5,468 bases of DNA from Alphaproteobacteria bacterium (GTDB taxonomy: Bacteria; Pseudomonadota; Alphaproteobacteria; Rickettsiales; UBA6187), in assembly GCA_024280585.1 (NCBI GenBank), contig JAJRPW010000173.1, positions 1 through 5,468 on the forward strand. Reading direction: 5' to 3'. Positions 1 to 5,226 of this stretch are shown one piece after another. Within the stretch, counting starts at the first letter, position 1. Every line of letters starts with the position of its first letter. The translations under genes were made by a program, and so were the position numbers. The notes below the pieces were generated by a model that was given only the letters and a program-made list of their open reading frames with translations, was not told where the DNA came from and did not search any database.

Positions 1-307
1 AGGTGTTTGTCTCCTGGGAAGCCTCTGTAATCTCAGGATTTATCAGAAAAAACGGCTTGGAAATATCCACCCCGCACGAATCCTTACCATCATCGCCATA
101 ACGCCCGGCGGAATCAGTCAAATCCATCACTAAAATGCGTTTAGCCACCCCAACCTGAATGGCAGCAAGGCCTATCCCGTTTTCAGCATGCATGGTTTCC
201 TGCATATCATCCATAAATTTCCGCAAGTCATCATCAACTTTATCAACAGACTCAGAACAAGTCGCCAATCGCGGATCCGGTGCGATAACTAGGTCTAAAA
301 TAGCCAT
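1..307 (-). CDS. def: Peptide deformylase, N-terminal part (cut by left edge)
   Basis: Peptide deformylase is a metalloenzyme that removes the formyl group from the initiator Met of nascent proteins in the cytoplasm. The 102 residues visible begin MAILDLVIAPDPRL and contain the first family motif GxGxAAxQ as GIGLAAIQ (residues 44-51), followed by the strand KRILVMDL and then FLINPEI (87-93). The other two motifs, EGCLS and HExxDH with the metal ligands, lie beyond the edge, so activity cannot be judged. The start is set by ATG at 305-307 with AGGAG (312-316) four bases upstream. The linker between MDL and FLINPE (about residues 64-86) is longer than in E. coli Def and holds a Cys; longer linkers also occur in Rickettsia-type deformylases. 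truA lies upstream on the same strand, but two opposite-strand orphan genes separate them. fmt may follow off the edge. The family call is secure. Confidence 0.95.
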   Translation of the reverse strand, partial: MAILDLVIAPDPRLATCSESVDKVDDDLRKFMDDMQETMHAENGIGLAAIQVGVAKRILVMDLTDSAGRYGDDGKDSCGVDISKPFFLINPEITEASQETNT

Positions 308-338
308 TTTTCTCCTAAAAAATCTTTAATTCTGTGTT

Positions 339-367
339 TTTATAGCAAATGTTTCAAATTGGTGCAA
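339..367 (-). promoter_or_regulatory. Promoter of def
   Basis: On the minus strand, a -35 element TTGCAC (362-367) is separated by exactly 17 bases from a -10 element TATAAA (339-344). A TG one base upstream of the -10 box makes it an extended -10. Transcription would start near 332, leaving a leader of about 25 bases containing the AGGAG ribosome binding site. The CAAAT triplet repeated every 9-10 bp on the plus strand (346, 355, 365) falls within this promoter. This matches a standard sigma-70-type site; it is inferred from the motif only. Confidence 0.6.
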
Positions 368-398
368 ATTATTTATCAAAACCACTGAAATACCACGA

Positions 399-436
399 TT
401 TTGTAACATTTATGTAATGAAAATCAGTCATAATAT
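399..436 (+). promoter_or_regulatory. Putative promoter with 11-bp-phased tandem repeat, upstream of the 49-aa gene
   Basis: Two adjacent 11-bp units (399-409 and 410-420) share TTnTGTAA, which places GTAA-N7-GTAA one helical turn apart. A -10-like TAATAT (431-436; CATAAT at 429-434 is an alternative) follows ten bases later. No recognisable -35 hexamer lies at 16-18 bases, so the repeat may be an activator site. The spacing resembles half-sites of OmpR/PhoB-family regulators; CtrA, for example, uses TTAA-N7-TTAA, but here the first T is G. The same layout occurs upstream of the next gene. The functional reading is inference. Confidence 0.35.
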
Positions 437-469
437 ATCAATGAGAGAGGAAACTAATAGGAGAGATCA

Positions 470-619
470 ATGGTTATAGTAAAAAACTACAGTAATGAAG
501 GCAACTTTAGCAAAAAGGCACTGAAACGTTACGAAGAAATACTGGAGCAATTTAACTCCGAAAAAGCATCTGGCATCAAGCAAAAACAACTCTCAAGCAA
601 GAAGCTATCCACCCAATAA
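470..619 (+). CDS. Small basic orphan protein, 49 aa, function unknown
   Basis: I do not recognise this protein. It begins MVIVKNYSNEGNF and ends LSSKKLSTQ. It has nine Lys, one Arg and five Glu, so it is basic, and it has no Cys or Trp, no signal peptide and no membrane segment. Residues about 15-34 look like an amphipathic helix, followed by a Lys/Ser/Gln-rich tail. It is supported as a real gene by a strong AGGAG (459-463) six bases before the ATG, a plausible promoter in the preceding 70 bases, and an uninterrupted frame. It is the first of two plus-strand orphans between def and truA. There is no visible terminator in the 106 bases before the next gene, so some co-transcription is possible. 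It might be a small companion or chaperone of the larger protein, but nothing in the sequence proves that. It could also be a degraded remnant. Confidence 0.6.
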   Translation: MVIVKNYSNEGNFSKKALKRYEEILEQFNSEKASGIKQKQLSSKKLSTQ

Positions 620-643
620 ATGGCGCACCCACAAAAATAAATG

Positions 644-682
644 TAAATTTGTAATAAATTTGTTGCAAAAGTGTGTTATACT
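644..682 (+). promoter_or_regulatory. Extended -10 promoter with 11-bp tandem repeat, upstream of the 364-aa gene
   Basis: TGTTATACT at 674-682 is a near-consensus extended -10 element (TGn plus TATACT at 677-682), predicting a transcription start near 689 and a leader of about 36 bases. Just upstream are two tandem 11-bp units, 644-654 and 655-665, identical in their first nine bases (TAAATTTGT). They occupy roughly -25 to -46, where a -35 hexamer would lie. The second unit runs into a small inverted repeat, TTTG-TTG-CAAA (659-669). The -10 call is strong; the role of the repeats is inferred. Confidence 0.6.
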
Positions 683-715
683 GTAACCATCAGAAAATTA
701 AGTAAAATTTATGTT

Positions 716-728
716 GGAGACGAAAATG
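716..728 (+). promoter_or_regulatory. Ribosome binding site that selects the second ATG of the 364-aa gene
   Basis: GGAGA (716-720) lies five bases before the ATG at 726-728. The earlier in-frame ATG at 711 has only AT-rich sequence upstream and itself overlaps this Shine-Dalgarno. Initiation at 726 is therefore favoured and shortens the protein from 369 to 364 residues. Confidence 0.7.
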
Positions 729-1820
729 GGTAATTTAAAAGAAACCAAAGAAAAGCTTAAGCAATATACAGCTATTACAGAAAAAATAGCTGTACTAAAG
801 CGGTCTTTAAAAGAAAATCCCCAGCAAAGCAACCTTGAAATAACCACGAGTTTAGCTCCACGCGTAGAACTAATAGAAGCCCAAATTGAATTAATTACAA
901 TTTATCCTAAAAATGAAGAAGGTAACGAGAAAGTTGCAAAAAAAATCGCTGCAAACATCGCTTTGGTTGGCGAAAATATACAAAAGAATGTTAGACTACA
1001 AGGACGCTTTGATGCTGCAAAAAAGGTTTTTGAAAAAATTAATGCCGGGCATAACCCATCGCTCCCTGCGACGCGCATAGAAGAGGAAGAATTTACTGCA
1101 TTGCCGCAAGCAGCAGCAGATGTTATTTCCAGGGCTAATGCAGCAATTCCTGCTCCCCTAGCCAGTGCTGCAGCAGATGCTGGATATGCCAGCGATTACC
1201 TGGGAAGCTTATCTGGCAGCAAAAGCAGCTCTGCTCGCTCCAAAACACCTGAACTTGAACAAAGCCCAAGATCATCAGCTCATTCTTCTGACTCAGAAGA
1301 GGTAAAAACTCCAGTAGCCCCAGATAGACCACAAAGGAAAACGCCTGTAGCAAAACAATGGGCAGAAGTAGAGGTAAATAGCGTCGGTGCAGCAGAAAAC
1401 AACGAACCATACAATGTTCGTAAAAGTGTAGGTACGTCTAAAATAGACAATAAGTCTGTGATAGCCGCAGCATTAGCAAGTAGATTTAGTAAAGCCCATG
1501 AAGAAGAAGTGTTAGGGTGGGATGACGAAGTATCAACAGCAGTAGATCCAATAAAGGTTACTGCAAAGATAATAGAAGCACCAGAAACATCTATAGATAT
1601 AGATGCATATTCAAAACCCGCACCGACAAACGAAACGCTTGTAGAAAAATCAGTATCATGGGTGAAAGCCGTGGATAAAAATGGACCTCCAACTCGCAAG
1701 CCACCACTACCACCAAGATCAGCTCTAAAAGCTGATAAAGAAGTAAAATCTTCCTCCAGAGAAGATGCAATCGCAGCGAACAGAGCAAGAATACGCGAGG
1801 CAAGAAACCGCGGTCAATAA
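726..1820 (+). CDS. Orphan modular protein, candidate type IV secretion effector with SH3-ligand-like motif
   Basis: I recognise no family. The 364 residues lack Cys, a signal peptide and membrane segments. Visible parts: residues 1-110, Lys/Glu-rich helical, probably coiled coil; 120-160, Ala-rich; 161-210, Ser/Pro-rich and presumably disordered, with KTPVA twice (194-198, 205-209); three Trp-centred segments (W212, W265, W312); RKPPLPPR (324-331), which fits class I RxxPxxP and class II PxxPxR SH3-ligand patterns; and a C-terminus with Arg at 345, 353, 355, 357, 360 and 362. That Arg spacing fits R-X7-R-X-R-X-R, the C-terminal signal described for Agrobacterium VirB/D4 substrates. It has its own extended -10 promoter and converges with truA, overlapping it by 7 bp. 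Coding is supported by the Shine-Dalgarno and a long open frame. A host-directed effector is my inference; a cytoplasmic scaffold protein is the main alternative. Confidence 0.8.
   Translation: MGNLKETKEKLKQYTAITEKIAVLKRSLKENPQQSNLEITTSLAPRVELIEAQIELITIYPKNEEGNEKVAKKIAANIALVGENIQKNVRLQGRFDAAKKVFEKINAGHNPSLPATRIEEEEFTALPQAAADVISRANAAIPAPLASAAADAGYASDYLGSLSGSKSSSARSKTPELEQSPRSSAHSSDSEEVKTPVAPDRPQRKTPVAKQWAEVEVNSVGAAENNEPYNVRKSVGTSKIDNKSVIAAALASRFSKAHEEEVLGWDDEVSTAVDPIKVTAKIIEAPETSIDIDAYSKPAPTNETLVEKSVSWVKAVDKNGPPTRKPPLPPRSALKADKEVKSSSREDAIAANRARIREARNRGQ
1686..1718 (+). other. Encoded proline-rich SH3-ligand-like motif (residues 321-331)
   Basis: The encoded PPTRKPPLPPR satisfies class I (R324, P327, P330), class II (P326, P329, R331) and the PxxxPR pattern bound by CIN85/CD2AP-type SH3 domains. 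The pattern match is seen directly; binding is not shown. SH3-type ligands are chiefly used in eukaryotic signalling, which is why the motif is of interest in a bacterial protein. Confidence 0.5.
1758..1817 (+). other. Encoded arginine-patterned C-terminus (possible VirB/D4-type secretion signal)
   Basis: Residues 345-364 place Arg at 345, 353, 355, 357, 360 and 362 of 364. As I recall the published Agrobacterium VirB/D4 substrate consensus, it is R-X7-R-X-R-X-R followed by a short tail, and this terminus fits it. The preceding 25 residues are Lys/Ser-rich and hydrophilic, as is usual for such signals. An ordinary basic amphipathic helix could produce the same pattern. Confidence 0.4.
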
Positions 1821-2551
1821 TCAACCCTAACGAAATAAAGACCATGAGCTGGAGCCGTTGGCCCGGCTTTTGTTCTGTCTTTTGCGGCGATAATCTCCTT
1901 AACGCGCTCCGGCTGCCATTTGCCAGCACCAACAATTTTCAACGTACCGACAATATTTCGTACCATATGATGCATAAATGATTGCGCGCTAACATGTACA
2001 AAAATCATATCCCCATCGCGCTCGACACGAACTTCATCCAGAGTTTTTATCGGCGATTTTGCCTGACATTGCGCATCACGAAAACTGGTAAAATCAAACT
2101 TTCCAATCATATATTGCGCCGCTTCCTGCATTTTTTTCTCATCCAATTTAACCGGCACATGCCATGCCCGCCCGGCATCAAGCGCTAAATCCGCCCGACG
2201 ATTTACAATCTTATAAACGTAATATCTCTTTTTAGCACAGAACCTTGCATGAAACTCCTCACCCACTAGATTAACTTCTAAAATCGCAATTTTATGTGGC
2301 CTGGTATGATAATTCAGCGCGCCCATCACTTTGAATTCATCCCATTTTTGTTCCAAATCGAAATGAATCACCATGCCATATGCATGCACTCCTGAATCCG
2401 TCCGCCCAGAGGTAAAAGTCACCGCTTTTTCTCCGGAAAATTTTTCGATCGCCTCTTCTATAATTTGTTGTATTGACGGCGCATTTTCCTGCCTTTGCCA
2501 ACCGGAAAATCCAGTCCCATCAAATTCAATCAGACATTTATATCTAGGCAT
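1814..2551 (-). CDS. truA: tRNA pseudouridine(38-40) synthase TruA
   Basis: TruA isomerises uridine to pseudouridine at positions 38-40 of the tRNA anticodon arm in the cytoplasm. The 245 residues are full length for the family. The catalytic Asp is D52 in the motif GRTDSGVHA (49-57); many TruA proteins have AG before RTD and Ala after it, so SGRTDS is a mild variant. Other family signatures are FDGTGFSGWQRQ (10-21), the HARFCAKKRYYVY strand (101-113) with conserved aromatic residues, MHHMVRNIVG (193-202), and the C-terminal AAKDRTKAGPTAPAHGLYF (222-240). The ATG at 2549-2551 has AAGGA (2558-2562) six bases upstream. Its last codons overlap the oppositely oriented orphan gene by 7 bp. It is divergent from gyrB. 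In many alphaproteobacteria truA sits beside def and fmt; here an orphan pair lies between truA and def. Confidence 0.98.
   Translation of the reverse strand: MPRYKCLIEFDGTGFSGWQRQENAPSIQQIIEEAIEKFSGEKAVTFTSGRTDSGVHAYGMVIHFDLEQKWDEFKVMGALNYHTRPHKIAILEVNLVGEEFHARFCAKKRYYVYKIVNRRADLALDAGRAWHVPVKLDEKKMQEAAQYMIGKFDFTSFRDAQCQAKSPIKTLDEVRVERDGDMIFVHVSAQSFMHHMVRNIVGTLKIVGAGKWQPERVKEIIAAKDRTKAGPTAPAHGLYFVRVDY
1853..1871 (+). terminator. Possible terminator for the 364-aa gene, inside truA
   Basis: AGCCG (1853-1857) and CGGCT (1864-1868) form a perfect 5-bp GC-rich stem with a 6-base loop, followed by TTT and further T-rich sequence. It lies about 30 bases past the plus-strand stop codon, within antisense truA sequence encoding the conserved AGPTAP region. 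The hairpin may simply reflect that codon constraint. Confidence 0.3.
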
Positions 2552-2588
2552 ATTTTTTCCTTTCCAAACCTAATCTTTTTTGACCCAC

Positions 2589-2594
2589 ATTATA
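2589..2594 (-). promoter_or_regulatory. -10 element of the truA promoter
   Basis: A perfect TATAAT on the minus strand would start transcription near 2582, giving a leader of about 31 bases that contains the truA ribosome binding site. No good -35 hexamer is seen at 16-18 bases (TATTAA at 17). Its -35 zone overlaps that of the divergent gyrB promoter. Confidence 0.5.
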
Positions 2595-2606
2595 TCTTTA
2601 TATCCC

Positions 2607-2635
2607 TTGCTTTAATAGTATTTTCTTTCTATTAT
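2607..2635 (+). promoter_or_regulatory. gyrB: Upstream gyrB promoter
   Basis: TTGCTT (2607-2612) and TATTAT (2630-2635) are separated by 17 bases, a good sigma-70-type match. Transcription would start near 2642, with a leader of about 35 bases. Confidence 0.5.
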
Positions 2636-2643
2636 TCGCAGGC

Positions 2644-2649
2644 TATAAT
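2644..2649 (+). promoter_or_regulatory. gyrB: Second, gyrB-proximal -10 element
   Basis: A perfect TATAAT without a convincing -35 (TTTTCT at 17 bases). If used, transcription would start near 2656 and the gyrB leader would be only about 20 bases. The TATTAT-based promoter 14 bases upstream is the alternative, or both are used. Confidence 0.4.
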
Positions 2650-2676
2650 TTCAACTAAAATGAGTGCGCGAACAAC

Positions 2677-5091
2677 ATGACAGAAAACTCCCAGGCTACA
2701 GAAAGTTACAGTGCTGATTCCATCAAGGTTTTAAAAGGATTAGAGGCAGTTAGAAAACGCCCAGGCATGTATATCGGCGATACAGACGACGGTTCCGGCC
2801 TGCACCACATGGTCTATGAAGTGCTTGATAATGCTATTGATGAAGCTTTGGCCGGACATTGCGACAAAATAGAAGTTGTCATCAATGTTGACGGCTCCGT
2901 TTCTGTCTCGGATAACGGACGTGGCGTTCCGGTCGATATCCACGCAGAAGAAGGTGTTTCTGCCGCGGAAGTAATCATGACGCAACTGCATGCGGGCGGT
3001 AAATTCGACTCTAATTCCTATAAAATCTCCGGTGGCTTACATGGCGTGGGTGTATCAGTCGTTAACGCACTTTCCGACTGGCTCGATTTAACAATCTGGC
3101 GTGACGGCAAAGAAAATTATATCCGCTTTGAAAATAGCGATGCCGTTGCTCCGTTGAAAATCGTTGGCGAAGCTGGCGGCCGTAAAGGCACAATGGTCAC
3201 CTTCCATCCTTCTGCGGATATTTTTGCCATAACCGAATTTAATTTCACAACATTGGAACATAGAATCCGCGAGCTGGCCTTCCTTAACTCCGGTGTTTAC
3301 ATTGTTTTAAAGGATTTAAGGGGTGACGAACCAACCGAATCGGAATTTAAATATGACGGCGGAATTGAAGCCTTCGTAAAATATATGGATAAATCCAAAG
3401 TTGCGATCCACCAAACAATCAGCCTGCAAGGCGAGTCCGACGACGGGCTTGGTGTTGAAGTTGCATTCCAGTGGAATGACTCGTATCACGAAAATATGAT
3501 GTGTTTTACTAACAATATTCGCCAAAGAGACGGCGGAACCCATCTTGCAGGCTTTCGAGGAGCCTTAACCCGCGCTGTTAATAATTACGCAAATAGCACC
3601 GGAATAACAAAGAAAGAAAAGGTGAATTTAACCGGGGATGACATGCGCGAAGGGCTTTCTTGCGTTTTATCAGTAAAAGTCCCGGATCCAAAATTTTCAT
3701 CACAAACAAAAGATAAATTGGTTAGCTCGGAAGTACGGCCTATTGTTGAAGGAATTGTCGGCGAATGCCTTGCCAAATGGTTTGAAGAGCACCCTTCTGA
3801 GGCAAAATTAATCATGGGCAAGGTTGTTGAAGCCGCCTTTGCAAGAGAAGCCGCCAGAAAAGCCAGGGATTTAACACGCAGAAAAAGCTCACTGGACATC
3901 GCCGGATTGCCAGGAAAATTAGCCGATTGTCAGGAAAAAAATCCTGAATTCAGCGAAATCTTCATAGTTGAGGGGGACTCAGCGGGCGGCTCCGCGAAAC
4001 AGGGGCGTGACCGCAAGACACAAGCAATACTGCCATTGCGTGGTAAAATCCTTAATGTCGAAAGGGCGCGATTCGACAAAATGCTCTCCTCACAAGAAAT
4101 AGGCACGCTGATCAAAGCTTTAGGCACAGGAATCGGCAAGGACGATTTTAACATCGAAAAAACCCGTTATCATAAAATCGTTATTATGACGGATGCGGAC
4201 GTTGACGGCGCGCACATTAGGACTTTAATTTTAACATTTTTCTACCGCCAAATGCCTGAACTGATAGAAAAAGGCTATTTATATGTGGCGCAACCGCCAC
4301 TTTATCGAGTGCGACGCGGCAATAAAATCGTTTATTTAAAAGACGAAAAATCTTTGCAGAATTATTTGATAGATTCCGCGCTGGATGGCGCTGTTTTAAA
4401 AGTAGCGGGCGGAGCGCAAAGAGCCGGCAATGATTTGCGGGATATCATCGAAAAAACTGCCGAGTTAATGGATACAATCCAAACTTTATCCAGGCGCTTG
4501 CCAGAAAAACTGATTCAGGCGGCGGCCTTGGCTGGAGCTTTATCGGTGGATTCTTTGGGGGATATTGAAAGCGCCGCAAAAATAGCTAATAAATTAAATG
4601 AATTAAGCGATGAATTAGTCGTAAATAACTGGATTGGCGGACTAGACAGTGGCGGGCAGTTGTTACTTTCACGCGAAGTTCGTGGCGTTACAGAAAAAAT
4701 GATATTGGATGCCTCCTCTCTAAATAGCTCTGAAATACCTATAATAAATGAGTTAATCAGCGGAATTAAAGACGTGTTCACAGGGCACTCCACTTTCGAA
4801 ACAAAGGGGGCGACAGCGGCGGTAAACACACCCTCGGCTCTGTTTAATGCAGTAATAGAATTGGGGCGCAAAGGCATATCCATACAGCGCTTTAAAGGAT
4901 TGGGCGAGATGAATCCTGATCAGCTTTGGGATACGACCCTTGACCCTGATAACAGAACTTTGTTGCAGATAAAAATTGGTGATGTTGACGAAGCTGAGGA
5001 AACTTTCTCAACTTTAATGGGCAATATTGTCGAGCCACGCCGTGATTTTATCCTGGCAAATGCGCTTAAAGTTAGTAATTTGGACGCGTAA
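2677..5091 (+). CDS. gyrB: DNA gyrase subunit B
   Basis: GyrB is the ATPase subunit of the A2B2 gyrase that introduces negative supercoils. The 804 residues equal the E. coli length. The GHKL ATPase domain (about 1-226) shows E48 and N52 in YEVLDNAIDEA, DNGRG (79-83), and the lid GGLHGVGVS (119-127). The transducer domain carries QTK (343-345), with the ATP-contacting Lys. TOPRIM has EGDSAGGSA (E432) and the metal-binding DADVD (D506, D508, D510). About 558-735 is the insertion typical of Gram-negative GyrB, followed by QRFKGLGEMN (737-746) and an alphaproteobacterial-style tail. R142 matches the E. coli Arg136 linked to coumarin binding; Arg455 replaces E. coli Lys447, common in alphaproteobacteria. 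No good Shine-Dalgarno precedes ATG 2677, though a stop codon at 2656 excludes longer in-frame starts. It is divergent from truA; gyrA is not in the window. Confidence 0.99.
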   Translation: MTENSQATESYSADSIKVLKGLEAVRKRPGMYIGDTDDGSGLHHMVYEVLDNAIDEALAGHCDKIEVVINVDGSVSVSDNGRGVPVDIHAEEGVSAAEVIMTQLHAGGKFDSNSYKISGGLHGVGVSVVNALSDWLDLTIWRDGKENYIRFENSDAVAPLKIVGEAGGRKGTMVTFHPSADIFAITEFNFTTLEHRIRELAFLNSGVYIVLKDLRGDEPTESEFKYDGGIEAFVKYMDKSKVAIHQTISLQGESDDGLGVEVAFQWNDSYHENMMCFTNNIRQRDGGTHLAGFRGALTRAVNNYANSTGITKKEKVNLTGDDMREGLSCVLSVKVPDPKFSSQTKDKLVSSEVRPIVEGIVGECLAKWFEEHPSEAKLIMGKVVEAAFAREAARKARDLTRRKSSLDIAGLPGKLADCQEKNPEFSEIFIVEGDSAGGSAKQGRDRKTQAILPLRGKILNVERARFDKMLSSQEIGTLIKALGTGIGKDDFNIEKTRYHKIVIMTDADVDGAHIRTLILTFFYRQMPELIEKGYLYVAQPPLYRVRRGNKIVYLKDEKSLQNYLIDSALDGAVLKVAGGAQRAGNDLRDIIEKTAELMDTIQTLSRRLPEKLIQAAALAGALSVDSLGDIESAAKIANKLNELSDELVVNNWIGGLDSGGQLLLSREVRGVTEKMILDASSLNSSEIPIINELISGIKDVFTGHSTFETKGATAAVNTPSALFNAVIELGRKGISIQRFKGLGEMNPDQLWDTTLDPDNRTLLQIKIGDVDEAEETFSTLMGNIVEPRRDFILANALKVSNLDA

Positions 5092-5156
5092 AAGCTGAGT
5101 AAATTGAATTTATTAAGAAATCACCAAATTATGGAAAATAGCGTTATTTTTGTCGC

Positions 5157-5185
5157 TTGTGACTCTACCTCAAGTAAATTATTTT
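5157..5185 (+). promoter_or_regulatory. Weak candidate promoter of arsC in the gyrB-arsC gap
   Basis: TTGTGA (5157-5162), 17 bases, then TATTTT (5180-5185): four of six matches in each box. The 135-base gap (5092-5226) also holds TTTGTAA at 5202-5208. It has no convincing gyrB terminator, so read-through from gyrB is equally possible. I see no gene in the gap. Confidence 0.2.
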
Positions 5186-5226
5186 GGGCTGGATATTGAA
5201 CTTTGTAAAACTTTAATGGTACAAAT

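Noticed and set aside
345..369. CAAAT repeated three times at 9-10 bp intervals as an independent operator
   Set aside because: The repeats coincide with the -35, spacer and extended -10 of the def promoter, which explains most of their sequence.
441..479. A 12-codon ORF overlapping the start of the 49-aa gene in another frame
   Set aside because: It starts at or before the transcription start expected from the TAATAT box and has no Shine-Dalgarno; AGGAG at 459-463 clearly serves ATG 470.
726..743. N-myristoylation signal (MGNLKET) in the orphan protein
   Set aside because: The residue at the fifth position after Met removal is Glu, which does not fit the usual small or Ser/Thr residue of the pattern.
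1404..1418. EPIYA-type tyrosine phosphorylation motif around Y229 (NEPYNV)
   Set aside because: The required E-P-x-Y spacing is absent, because Tyr follows Pro directly.
1135..1935. Long minus-strand open frames opposite the orphan gene
   Set aside because: They lack start signals, have low-complexity Ser/Leu-rich translations, and are explained as shadows of the plus-strand coding frame.
5135..5151. gyrB terminator hairpin AAAATA-GCGT-TATTTT
   Set aside because: The stem is only A-T pairs with almost no T tract beyond it, so it is too weak to call.
5131..5199. A 22-codon plus-strand ORF (MENSVIFVACDS...) in the gyrB-arsC gap
   Set aside because: No ribosome binding site, no recognisable similarity, and it is short enough to arise by chance.
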